A DNA stretch of 64,000 nucleotides from Caenorhabditis remanei. Taxonomy: Eukaryota > Nematoda > Chromadorea > Rhabditida > Rhabditidae. Positions 12,201 through 22,366 of this stretch are shown here, in pieces; position 1 is the stretch's first letter, and every line of letters starts with the position of its first letter. A program made the translations under genes and the position numbers. The DNA lies in contig NC_071333.1 of the NCBI RefSeq assembly GCF_010183535.1, positions 5,578,587-5,642,586 on the forward strand, read 5' to 3'. Under the pieces are notes generated by a model. That model was not told the origin of the DNA, made no database searches, and was given only the letters and a program-made list of their open reading frames with translations.

Positions 12201-13440
12201 ACTACTACATCCTCTGATCGATGAGTCTATCCGGTACCGACACAGATAAGAATGGTGGGGGAAGTTAATTTCATAAAAAGTACCCTGTTTTTTGGAATTT
12301 CATTCATAATTTTATTGATTTCTAGATTTGAAAAAGTCCTGTTTTTAGGAATTTCAATTTTAATTTCGTTGATTTCTAACCCGGGAGGATTCAAACCCGA
12401 GTCTACTGAAGTAAACTTCAGCCCGGGTATTATAGACTACTACATCCTCTGATCGATGAGTCTATCCGGTACCGACACAGATAAGAATGGTGGGGGAAGT
12501 TAATTTCATAAAAAGTACCCTGTTTTTTGGAATTTCATTCATAATTTTATTGATTTCTAGATTTGAAAAAGTCCTGTTTTTAGGAATTTCAATTATAATT
12601 TCGTTGATTTCTAACCCGGGAGGATTCAAACCCGAGTCTACTGAAGTAAACCTCAGCCCGGGTATTATAGACTACTACATCCTCTGATCGATGAGTCTAT
12701 CCGGTACCGACACAGATAAGAATGGTGGGGGAAGTTAATTTCATAAAAAGTACCCTGTTTTTTGGAATTTCATTCATAATTTTATTGATTTCTAGATTTA
12801 AAAAGGTCCTGTTTTTAGGAATTTCAATTATAATTCCGTTGATTTCTAACCCGGGAGGATTCAAACCCGCGTCTACTGAAGTAAACCTCAGCCCGGGTAT
12901 TATAGACTACTACATCCTCTGATCGACGAGTCTATCCGGTACCGACACAGATAAGAATGGTGGGGGAAGTTAATTTCATAAAAAGTACCCTGATTTTTGG
13001 AATTGCAATCATAATTTTATTGATTTCTAGATTTGAAAAAGTCCTGTTTTTAGGAATTTCAATTATAATTTCGTTGATTTCTAACCCGGGAGGATTCAAA
13101 CCCGAGTCTACTGAAGTAAACCTCAGCCCGGGTATTATAGACTACTACATCCTCTGATCGATGAGTCTATCCGGTACCGACACAGATAAGAATGGTGGGG
13201 GAAGTTAATTTCATAAAAAGTACCCTGTTTTTTGGAATTTCATTCATAATTTTATTGATTTCTAGATTTAAAAAGGTCCTGTTTTTAGGAATTTCAATTA
13301 TAATTTCGTTGATTTCTAACCCGGGAGGATTCAAACCCGCGTCTACTGAAGTAAACCTCAGCCCGGGTATTATAGACTTCTACATCCTCTGATCGACGAG
13401 TCTATCCGGTACCGACACAGATAAGAATGGTGGGGGAAGT
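9243..13440 (+). repeat. 235-bp satellite array: 17 full monomers, one short first copy, one partial last copy
   Basis: An identical 235-bp period runs from ATG 9432 to ATG 13192. A 181-bp first copy starts at 9251 and a truncated last one at 13427. Every full monomer keeps an open 66-codon frame starting ATGGTGGGGGAAGTTAA, separated from the next by a 34-bp spacer. Since 235 is not a multiple of 3, successive ORFs lie in different frames. The predicted peptide has two similar hydrophobic stretches (FFGISIIILLIS and VLFLGISIIISLIS). Monomer variants recur (IFGIAI, FFGISF, FFGISI; ES or AS), which suggests unequal exchange or conversion. Each unit also contains AGATAAGA and a CCCGGG-bounded inverted repeat. 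Nothing shows that the ORFs are translated. Confidence 0.95.
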
Positions 13441-14451
13441 CAAAGTTAAGAGCGATAAAGTATCTCGATTCTAGGGTTTTTGAACTTACGTCTATCAAAT
13501 TGATCGTCATTTTATTCGTCTTGATCCATTACTTTCTTGTCCTTTGTTTCTTTCACTTGACCGTTTCTTATCTATCAAGCTGGTCGGTTTGTTCTTCATG
13601 CACTGTGCTTTAGCACTGAAAAAAAACATTAGTTCGTAAACGAACTGAGAAAATAGGGAAAATAAGTACGAGATAAATAATGGTTATGTGAATATCTCAA
13701 AGAAGGCAAAAAAGAGAAGATAGAAGAGTCACCATCCAGTACGGAAAGATTTTGGAAGACTGAGCCAAGAAGATGATGATGAGGAGACTGGGGGCCAGTG
13801 GGCGGAGTCTAGTAGGAAACAGCCATCTGTTGGTCTAATAGGATCAGTGATTTCCCAAGGAGATAAGTGAGCAGGTGGTTAGTGTTAACAGTAATGAGAC
13901 AATAGGCAAGTGTCTATCTATTATATTCTCTCTCGGGAAAGGGCACGGAAAAAGAAGGAAAGAGGTTGATGAGGTCAATTAAAAACGAAAAAACACAGTC
14001 ATCTGGCAAAGGACAGGTGGGCCCTCTTATCCTACCATTCAAGGTTCCAAGTTTCCCCCAAAGTCATCCGTTCGGACCGATTTCCCAAGGAGATAAGGAA
14101 GCAGATGGTAAGACGTAAAAAACAATGCCTCTGACAATATACCGGGAGAGACAATGTGTAAATTAGTTGACATGTCTACGTTGAAAAATGGATATTTCAA
14201 ACATGGATATTTTTCGATTTTCTAAAAGAATTTTTTGAATATTTTCCGAAAAAAAGGGAAAATACTTTCATTTACTCGAAGCAACTGTCACTGGCGATAT
14301 ACAATGTACTGTGCTCGCATTTTTTTCTCCCGACTTAATGTTAGGAAAAATCCTTATTATTACATGTTGCTGAAAATTGTCGAAAGTTGCCAAAAATTTC
14401 CGATTTTTGATATCGGCATTTGCCGGATTGCCGTATTGCCGAAATTTTCTG
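13441..14451. other. Right interior of the hAT-like element, no gene seen
   Basis: Unique AT-rich sequence with two similar phrases near 13855 and 14087 (TTTCCCAAGGAGATAAG). Short ORFs here show no recognisable domain. Confidence 0.4.
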
Positions 14452-14467
14452 TTGCCGCTCGTCCCTG

Positions 14468-14650
14468 CCCCATTGGTGCCAAAACTTTTTTGTTTTTTTG
14501 TTTTTGATTTTTTGGTACCAATCTGGCAACCGGGGTTCGATCCCCATCGGTGCCAAGACGTTTTTGTTTTTTGTTTTCAATTTTTTGATACCAATCTGAC
14601 CACCAGGGTTCCACCCACCGGTAACTTTTTTTAAAAGTTTTGTTTTTGTA
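14468..14650 (+). repeat. B-box-like tandem repeat units, + orientation
   Basis: After the 8-bp duplication, units begin at 14476 (GGTGCCAAAAC to GGGGTTCGATCCCCATC) and about 14550 (GGTGCCAAGAC onwards), continuing degenerately past 14610. They are about 80-90% similar to the 7613 unit. Confidence 0.65.
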
Positions 14651-14784
14651 TTTCAGTGGCATAGTCTCTACCAATACACATGGTATGTCTTTCATAACTT
14701 ATCCATTTTGGTACCGAAAACATTTGAAATCAATTCTTGATTACAAGTGTCTTGCTAGCAAAAATTCGAAAACAAATAAATAAA

Positions 14785-14925
14785 AAGGTTTTGTCGGCGA
14801 TAGAGGTCGAACCCTGATTGTCAGATTGGTTCTAAGAAGTCGAGAACAAAAATAAACAAAAATGTTTTGGCATCAGTGGGGATCGAACACCGGTTGTCAG
14901 ATTGGTACCAAAAGTATGTCTAGTC
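14785..14925 (-). repeat. Two inverted units of the same B-box-like repeat
   Basis: The + strand shows GGTCGAACCCTGATTGTCAGATTGG near 14807 and GGGGATCGAACACCGGTTGTCAG near 14877. Both are reverse-complement versions of the unit at 14476, each preceded by an A-rich stretch. Confidence 0.6.
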
Positions 14926-14929
14926 ATGT

Positions 14930-16180
14930 TTTCAGTTCAAAATCTAGATAGCCTTTTTTAGATCCTTAAAAACAGCCGCGACCGGTTGTACGACAGCCTT
15001 GGTTTTTTCCCATTGACAAAAGTAAACATCAATAGGGTGTTCCAGTGTCGGTTATTATATCAGTATGTAACTGATCATGCTACTCAATTTCTTTGTCCCT
15101 CCGATTTCAAGCCTCTTCTTGTAGATAACATAACCCACTGTTAAAAACTATATATATACCTCCGCTCTTTTTTTTCTGTTTATCTAAAAATTCAATAAAT
15201 CTTATGAAAATTGTCATTATTTCTAGGAGATGCAGAAAGCAGATCATACCACCAGTGCAGTTTGAATTTGTCGGAAAACAGTATTTTTAAGAAAGTATTT
15301 TTTTAACGTTCATTGTCATTCTCAACTTTTTGAAGCAGGAAAATGTTCTTTCACATTTTCTGGTATGAAATATAAATGACTACTGAACTAGAAATTATTT
15401 TCTTATATTTTCAGTTTTTTTTGATTATCGTTCTTTTATAGACTTGTTGTTAATGAAACTTTCTCATAGAATTAAAACTTTGTTTTGAAACTTTATCTTT
15501 TTGAGGATATGAATAAAAAGAACATTAATGGGACGTTTTTACCTTTCGAATTGAAACAAAACATAGCTCATGTCAAATAACTGTAATACATGCAAGCCGT
15601 TTTGGTTTTATTATTGTTATTATTGTACTCCCAAAAGTCGAGCGTCTCGGTTAGATAGCTCAAAGATTTGGTGCCATAGCTGTAGTTGATGGAAGCACGT
15701 CATCTTGGTGGTGTAGAACGTCCGGCTACTTCTGATGGATGATCGGTGGATAACTAACTTGAGAAGCATTTGCAAACTCTTTCAATTTTTCAAAAATGCA
15801 TAAGAAATGTTAGCTCTGTTAAAGACATTCTAGTTTTGTACATGATTTCTTGCGTAGCTAATCTGCTCATTCATCCAATGGCTTCTCTTACAACATGTTT
15901 CTCGTCTCGATTCATGTTTACGGCAAAGCGAAGAAGTCAGCTCCCGTCTTTTTTTTCCCACCCCCCCCCCTGATTTCTCTAATATTTTGGTGTTCTTATA
16001 CTATTTCCTGTTACTAAGGCTACATGACAAGGTTGGGTGCCCGTGAGAAAAAACCGCTGAAGCTCTTCTATTTCCAACTTAACTTCAGTTTCTGTTATTT
16101 TTGTTTTATATCAAGGAATTCCTCTTGAAATCTCTCTTGGAGAGCATTTTTTGTGAAAAGTTTACAAATTTTGAATTGAT
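14930..16180. other. Intergenic sequence
   Basis: AT-rich, with a C10 run at about 15962-15971. No exon chain was recognised on either strand. Confidence 0.4.
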
Positions 16181-16214
16181 TCCAGTCGAGTTACAATTAT
16201 TTCTCTTCTCTACG

Positions 16215-17099
16215 ATGTATAACAACGATCGCGTGGCCTCGTGGAATGTTCCACTTCGGACTCAAATTCACAAAATTGACTTCGAACACGGTACGACAAC
16301 TGGAAAACGAGTGATTCGTGTGGATGGAGTGGTTAGTCATGATTGTTCAATTCTTTCGGATGAGTAAACTGACAAAATAGTTGTGGGTAGCAAAGTTACG
16401 TCTCTTGAAGATTCAAAAAAATAAGGTCTGTGAATGTTTACTGAATAAACAGATTGATTCAGGAGATTCTCCGTCGTGACTGGATGTTCAAGTTGGTTGG
16501 AAAAGAGGTCTTCAAATTCGGAACGACCATCAACGTTGAGGCCATCGGAAACTTTGCTTATGAGTACTCATTGACGGTGAGGCAACAAGATTATAAGATT
16601 TGGGGAATAACTCGGGCTCATTAAAGGTGAACGGCAAGACATACAACAAATTCAAGGAAGAGCAAAACAAGAAGTTGCAAAGCTGGGAGATGACAATCTA
16701 TGGACACGACTGGAGAATTGTCTTGGGTTGGTTATATCTAAAAAGTTAAGAACTGGATGACCTTTTTGTAGATAAGGACTCCATGGAGATCTGGGCCAAC
16801 GGCAACATCATCAAAAAAGAGGTTAGTTGAGCGTGGGAATCGATTCCAGAAAAAAAAACATTTTTATGTACTCGGGTTTCGAGTTTAGATTTTCCTTTTT
16901 GATATGTTTTCACGTTATTCAGAATCACAACTTTTGTGTAGATATTCCACTTTATAAACTAAATTTTGGCTTCGAAAGATTAGTTTTGTGACACGAACAT
17001 CTATTTTCAGGCTGAGTTTGTTGACAATGGTACTGAAACTCATTTTGAACTGGGAACGACACGGTGTAGAATTGTGACAATAAGCAGTGGGAACAGAAA
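16215..17099 (+). CDS. FAIM (Fas apoptotic inhibitory molecule) homologue, 3' end uncertain
   Basis: Five exons are read in frame: 16215-16331, 16463-16576, 16627-16726, 16772-16821 and 17011-17099. Diagnostic FAIM segments follow the family order: HKIDFEHGTTTGKRVIRVDG, then RRDWMFKLVGKE, FAYEYSLTVNGKTY, RIVLDKDSMEIWANG and FVDNGTETHFELG. These make up the two all-beta FAIM domains. FAIM proteins are soluble and in mammals modulate death-receptor signalling and protein aggregation; the nematode role is not known to me. A 3' splice site (TTCCAG) at 16184 lies 30 bp before ATG and may be a trans-splice site. The family ends about 15-20 residues after the last exon called here. The next acceptor (17152) opens into sequence that does not clearly match and soon becomes repeat-like, so the C terminus may be altered or lost. 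Confidence 0.88.
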
Positions 17100-17152
17100 G
17101 TGAGTAACTTCTCGAAACATTCAGTGCCTTTAGTTTTTCCATATTCTTTTAG

Positions 17153-17280
17153 AAGAAACTACATTCGCCCATATTATCATGGTGTTATCTTTACTAATAA
17201 TATTCAACAGATCCGTGTGTCCGTTTATTTGTCGCTGATCATAACTCCCTCCGTAGTGGACCGATTTTTATGAAACCTAG
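17153..17280 (+). other. Possible last FAIM exon running into repeat-like sequence
   Basis: After a donor at 17100 (GTGAGT) and an acceptor at 17152, the frame stays open to a TGA at about 17269. A short HGVIFTNN stretch could correspond to the family's GIIHT segment. From about 17210 the text (TCCGTGTGTCCGTTTATTTG, then a CATAACTCCCTCCGTAGTGG run) looks like dispersed repeat DNA. Either a transposon supplies the stop codon or the real last exon is elsewhere. Confidence 0.3.
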
Positions 17281-17820
17281 ACTGATTGATTGGAAATTTC
17301 CCTTAGATGATGCCCGAACTTTTCTTTTTTCAAAAATATCAAATTTGACGTCTTCTGGAGACGATGTCGATTTCAACAGTAGAAAGCGTTCAGAAAAGGT
17401 GTGTCCCGACAGGGTGGTTGAAAGCTCAAAACTACTGACTCGGTGTTTCTTGACTGCATTCTCGAGAGCGCCCCGGCCGCGCGTATTTGGAGTAGCGGTT
17501 TACGCAGATGATTCTCACCCATGGGGTAGAGAGTTCGTTCCCGCCAGGTTCGAAAAGTTTTTTGGTTTTTTGTTTTGATAAGAGCATAGACAGTCAGTAT
17601 ATGAAAGTTGTAATTATGGTCGAGATTTTAGAACAAAAGGGTGGAGTAGCTATCTTTCTGTTGACTCTGTACTCACCGCTACAATTCTGTCAGAATGGAT
17701 GATTGAGGTCCAACTTTGACGGTGTTTAAAAATTCACAATCCTACAAACACCGAGTCAGAAACTGATAGTAGTTAACAATAAACCTTTCGTCCGAATCTG
17801 TTTAAAAACTCAAAATGTTT
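17281..17820. other. Non-coding, probably repeat-derived
   Basis: It includes a 102-codon open frame at 17270-17578 with no recognisable domain, continuous with the repeat-like text. No splice structure was seen. Confidence 0.3.
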
Positions 17821-18960
17821 TTCTTTGTTTTTTTTAGTTAGTTAGTTTTTATTCGAGATGATGAACCAAAAGCCACTAACACAATCACAATAGAAAAAAT
17901 AAAAGAAAACGATCAGGAACTTAGTAGGTAGACATGTTAAGAGTGAGATATTTAGGGGATTCAAGAAGTTTTGTTTTCTTTAAGAACTTTGAGAATTTTT
18001 GTGAAGCACTCAGGTACGAATAAAAAGGATTGAAATCAAAATAGACTGAATAAGGAGGTTCTTTAACTTTTGAACTTAGAGATATGTGAAATAGTTTTAG
18101 TTTCGAAGTATTCCAGAGAAGAGAGGCGGCATCGCCGCCGAACAGTGAAAAATTTAGAAAGCAGAACTTTTTGTATCAAATTAAACTAAGAGAAGATTTC
18201 CGTGTATACATATGAAAAATTAATCTTTAAAGAATTGGGGGAGGGAGGCGGCATCGCCGCTGATAAGTTAAAAACTTCAAAAGAATACTTTAAACGCATC
18301 TTTTGAAGATGTGAAAAGGAAATTCTCTTTTGGTAAAAGGATTCTCAATCAGGCAAAAAACATATTCTCTGTATTTAGTACAGTTAATTCTGAGACCCAT
18401 GATTTCTGAATGAGGAACTTTGTCGTAGCTCGGTTACCTTCAAAAAGAAGCAAATTCCTGAATAAGAATTTGTTTAAATATGGCCTTAGTTTGCCATATT
18501 TGCCATATTCAGAGGAGGGTAGCGGCATCGCCGCCGATCAATCAAAAGTTGAAACTTTATATTTAGAGGATCACCTGCCTATATATGAGAGGGAAAATAG
18601 AGTTAATTTGTCGAAATCTTATCAGAAAAGTAGGAGTGTTTAAATTGTTCTCTCTGGAACGGGTTGCTCAGCTAATAAAAACTACCAACAATCGAAGAAA
18701 AGTTATAGGACCAGAAAAAAAAGAGAATTCTGATACCCCGATTGTTTGAACCATGTGAGAAGCGCCGCAGGCACTGTAACACCTAGAAGGGTGGTGTTCA
18801 GAAGGAGGTTCAGTCGCCGTTAGGCGACGTGAACCGACTGGTAATTACAGAATAGGCATCATCCACCAACTCTACGCTGATGACAAGCTGATTCCATCGG
18901 TGTCGGAGAAAAGAGGTTTCTAAATAACTACTCGACCGCTTCCCACGAACTCCCTCCTTT
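17821..18960 (-). repeat. Retroelement-like debris with GC hairpins
   Basis: Read on the minus strand, the left end carries an AACTAACTAACTAA-type tail next to AATAAAAA, as some non-LTR retrotransposon 3' ends do. The phrase TTCGAGATGATGA(A/G) followed by AGCCACT at about 17854 recurs at 52112. Three GC hairpins (18125, 18247, 18521) and a GTCGCCGTTAGGCGAC hairpin (18813-18828) lie inside. No reverse-transcriptase ORF was found, so the class is a guess. Confidence 0.3.
18125..18535. repeat. Three copies of a 15-bp GC hairpin, GGCGGCATCGCCGCC
   Basis: Copies lie at 18125-18139 (perfect, 6-bp stem with ATC loop), 18247-18261 (last base C to T) and 18521-18535 (first base G to A). Each follows a purine-rich GAGGAGG-like run in otherwise AT-rich DNA. 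Confidence 0.8.
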
Positions 18961-19181
18961 GTATGTGTCGCTCTGTTATAATATTTTTTTCTTTTTCCCG
19001 TGCGCCGTCAAATGTTTCTCTTTTTTACATTTGCTCTACTACGTTATTTTTTCTCTACCCCTCACTTTATTCAATTCTATATTTTGGTAGTAACGCATAC
19101 ATTATTTTCTCTTAAAGAAAATTTCGAAAGAATGAGATCTAACTGATTATTTGTTGCGACGGAAATGTTTAATAAAGACAG

Positions 19182-19754
19182 GGGGGTACTCGATATTAGA
19201 ACTCGGAAAAATAGAACTGCGACAAAATAAAACTGCAACGATATAGAACTAACTAAAATTGAACTGCTACAAAGTGGAACTGAATACAATGGAACTGTTA
19301 CAAAATAGAACTGCTACAAAGTGGAACTGAACAAAATGGAACTGCTACAAAATAGAACTGCTACAAAGTGGAACTGAACAAAATGGAACTGCTACAAAAT
19401 AGAACTGCTACAAAATAGAACTCTACCACTGGTTTTGAAAATGCTTATTGGGCTTATCTAATATAATATTATACAATTTTTGTTGACTATTAAATAGACA
19501 AAGACTTTATCTCCATAAAATAAGTGTTTTTAGTCGACTTTTCTCCTCGAAAATTGGTTATAATTCTTCTAAAAAGTCACGAATGCAAACGCGCTCCATT
19601 CGAACTAGAGTTCTATTTTGTAGCAGTTCCATTGTGTTCAGTTCTATTTCGTCGCAGTTCTATTTTGTTCAGTTTTATTTTTGTCAGTTCTATATTGTTA
19701 CAGTTTTATTTTGTTGCAGTTATATCTTTCCAAGTTCTAAAATCGAGTACCCCC
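19182..19754. mobile_element. 573-bp inverted-repeat element with 8-bp target duplication
   Basis: The ends GGGGGTACTCGAT (19182-19194) and ATCGAGTACCCCC (19742-19754) are perfect inverse complements. AAAGACAG flanks both sides (19174-19181 and 19755-19762). Next to the ends, both arms consist of opposed tandem arrays of a roughly 12-bp phrase (TAGAACTGCTACAAA or TGGAACTG on the left; the complement on the right). An 8-bp TSD fits hAT or P-like transposition. No transposase ORF is present. Confidence 0.85.
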
Positions 19755-19762
19755 AAAGACAG

Positions 19763-21302
19763 ATATGAACAGTTTTTATATAAGAAGCACATGAATTGAG
19801 TTTGTTTGTGAAAAAGCGACGTGGCCAGAAAAGATAGGCAAAACTGGCGGGTGTACCAGAGTTGCATGAAAATAGATTTGGAAGTAAGACGGGAGTGAAA
19901 CATGTTCGGCAGTGTAAAACTGGCTGCAATACTACAAAGTTAATTATTAGATGTATTGAAGGTATAACTACCATTCGGGCATACAAATTTCAACATTTTA
20001 CTTAATTGACACCAGTGGACTATAAAAACAAAACTTGAAACTCAAAAGTTGGAAGTGGAGACTTTTACAGGTTTACCGGATAAGAAAAAGGTTGTAAGTT
20101 TTATGCTTGGAGAGTAATAATGTCATCAATACAACTTTCTTAATTTCATTTTTTTGCCGTTCGTTTATTGTTGAAATAGAACTTACCTCTGTCTAATTAA
20201 GAGTCTTCTTCCATGCAACTCTAGTGTTTACTCACCATTCGGCTATGGAATCAATTTTTACCAAGAGAAAACGTGAGTAGACAACAGCGGACATTCTCAA
20301 TTTCGACAAAAACTTTGACAAAGACTTATTAGCAATGATAAGTTTATTACAAAACATCTTTAAACAAAAAATGTGGCAAGCTCCAGTTGTAGAAAACATT
20401 TAGGAATAGGAACACATGGTGATATTCCGTGCTACCTGTTCCAAAGATGAAATTATATCTATTGAGACACTCTTAATGGCTCTCGAAGTGATGCTCTATT
20501 TTCAATTCTTTATAAGAGTAAAGTGCAATTACAGATTCATATTTTTATAGTTGTTCTTTTTTCTAGTTTGTTTTCTTTTTGAAAGTTATGACTCGAATAG
20601 TTTCTTCGAAAAACATCACACAGAATTTATTGCGGGTTCTCCTTTTTTTTTGACTCCATTCGTGATCATGGCTTCATTTTCTTACTTAATCTCAAATTTC
20701 GTGCTCACATTAATCAAACCGTGGCTATAGCCCGACTTCGTTCCTCCCAGGTCTTAAAATTCTTCAAGTCGAGTAACCCTGCTTTCTACTCATTTTTGTT
20801 CAAAACGTACGTTCCTGCTACTTCCAGCTACTTCCTGTCCTCGAACTTCTTCTCTTCCATCAACTTTCCAGCGATTAAAACCTCCGTTTTCTCGACTCCA
20901 CAGCTCAGAGAATTTTGATGAGTTGATTCTTCCTTTGGAGTCACAAGTCACAAATGAAACTGTTGACGACACTTCAGTTGAGCGACAATTGCTGGTCCTC
21001 TCATCTTCTTTTAGCACTCCACTTTTTCCGTTGTACCCTCCCGACACGCAAAACAGCCGGTGAAGGCCTGTACTGTTGACATGAAAGTGTCCTGCTTTCT
21101 TGTCCGTACCACTGTCTGGTTCTGAAACTTCAACTGTAGATTGATTCCAGAACTCCACTGCGTATCCTAGTACTTAAATAAACAGTTCCAATTTCACAAT
21201 TTTAGTTTTATAACCAAATAGATTTCACCATGTCTTTAAATGTCAAATTTCATAAATCCCAACATTCAAATTATTTATTCGAAATATCACTCAGCAACAG
21301 TT
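19763..21302. other. Intergenic sequence, one unassigned minus-strand ORF
   Basis: The longest open frame is on the minus strand at 20790-21158 (122 codons, Ser/Gly/Glu-rich, no recognisable domain, no clear splice partner). I do not call it a gene. Confidence 0.35.
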
Positions 21303-22366
21303 TTATAGAATAGTCCATGTTACATCGCGTTTACTTTTACTAAGACAAGTGAAACTTGAAAATTCATCTTCTGATCCGTCAAGATGCCACTTGGAACGGA
21401 ATAGAGATGAAGAGCAAATCACGGTTCTCTCAAGAAGTGTCATCTCAGACTCGGCGAGCTGAAAATGAGATGTCAAATGAATAAAAAAAAGTGGGAAAAC
21501 TTACAAGGGTAAATGTTTTAAATTGATCGTTGGTACCAGCAATTGCGAGTTTCACGAATTGACCATTTTTGTCACGATGACATTTCAATGAGATTGGTTC
21601 GGCGCATTTGAAGTTTTGCCGAGTCACATTGGCATCGTTAGCTGTTGCTAATAAAATTGGGTATTGGCAGCATTCTGAAAGGATAGATAGTTTACGTGTT
21701 CTGATTTCGAAGTGTCTCATCCTAGAAACGAAGCGACGCCGCTTCTGTTAAGACATCCGAGTAAATTATTGAAGCTGTCCCTTTCTTGGGGGAAACCTCT
21801 AATGACAGCCGGTGCATTTACGAGTGAAAGGAATATCGGAGCATCGTTTACTGCTTCATTATCTACAGACATGTCACGGGCCGGGCCGGGCCGGGCCAAA
21901 ATCAGGAAAAATCTCGGCCCGGCCCGGCCCGGCCCGCTCGGCCCGTTTTGAAACATTTTTTCAAATCATTTTTTGTTTGAACTTTTTTAGGAAAATTTTG
22001 GAAATTTTTTGAAATTTTTTGAAGTTTTTTGAAAAAGTATAGTTTTCAAATAAACATTTAAAATTGAATCAAAATGTGAAAATGTATGATAATTTAAGCA
22101 TTTTTACTCTTTTTTTCGAAAAATTTCAAAAAAAAATTGGTAAAAATGGGTACCCATTTTTGAATCCGGGCCGACCGGGCCGGGCCGGGCCAAGAGAAAT
22201 TTCGGCCCGATTTTTGACAAGTCTGATTATCTATGCACGACCACGATGCTCCAATTTTTCGAGCTTCACAGAGCTTACTGTCTCGATCCGATTGGATTGA
22301 CTCAATTTCAGCTCCAACTCCACCGAAGCAAAGACCGACGACGACAAGAATAGTAGTCAGAATCAT
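21303..22366 (-). pseudogene. DUF281-like secreted Cys-containing protein, exon interrupted by a MITE
   Basis: The minus-strand ATG at 22366 starts a signal peptide (MILTTILVVVGLCFGGVGA), and the frame runs 47 codons to 22226, where a 360-bp element (21866-22225) interrupts it. After the element the same frame resumes at 21857 and stays open to a TGA at 21717-21719. Two further exons are supported: 21505-21674 (donor GTAAGT) and 21303-21458 (stop TAA). Cysteine and Trp spacing in the last exons (VIC...KWHL...FTC) resembles nematode DUF281 proteins, a secreted family of unknown function. The junction between the second and third coding blocks is unclear. The locus is either a gene broken by the insertion or one that splices the element out; see findings. 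Confidence 0.55.
21866..22225. mobile_element. 360-bp hAT-like MITE of a GGCCCGG-rich family
   Basis: The ends are CAGACATGTCACGGGCC and GGCCCGATTTTTGACAAGTCTG-like; the outer CAGAC(A/T)TGTCA is shared inverted. ATTATCTA flanks both sides (21858-21865 and 22226-22233), an exact 8-bp TSD. Subterminal GGGCCGGGCCGGGCC tracts in opposite orientation mark both ends. Related GGCCCGG-rich copies lie near 33770 and 57738. Confidence 0.85.

Larger units (their letters stand above)
7689..14467. mobile_element. 6.78-kb hAT-like non-autonomous element carrying a satellite array
   Basis: The left end CAGGGACGAGCGGCAA (7689-7704) is the exact inverse complement of TTGCCGCTCGTCCCTG (14452-14467). The 8 bp CCCCATTG occur immediately outside both ends (7681-7688 and 14468-14475), as expected for a hAT target-site duplication. 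Removing the insert joins the 7613 unit to the 14476 unit of the same tandem repeat, and that junction matches the one between the next two units. TTGCCG/CGGCAA subterminal repeats occur inside both ends (7690-7795 and 14385-14460). No transposase-like ORF is present. Most of the interior is the 235-bp array at 9243-13440. The alternative is two separate elements that happen to share ends and target site. Confidence 0.75.

Noticed and set aside
9400..13420. Hammerhead-ribozyme-like CGATGAGTC in the satellite spacer
   Set aside because: The core CTGATGA and the downstream GAAAC are not both present; only a partial match to box 1 is seen.
9243..13440. CRISPR-like array
   Set aside because: The repeats are 235 bp, contiguous and without unique spacers, in a nuclear eukaryotic context.
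7600..14925. tRNA genes suggested by GGTTCGATCCCC
   Set aside because: No acceptor stem, A box or cloverleaf could be drawn around the B-box-like core.
19190..19750. Membrane-protein ORFs rich in S, F and V on both strands
   Set aside because: They result from reading through the TAGAACTG tandem repeats of the inverted-repeat element.
21712..22012. Pro/Arg/Gly-rich ORFs on both strands
   Set aside because: They are translations of the GGGCCGGGCC tracts of the MITE.
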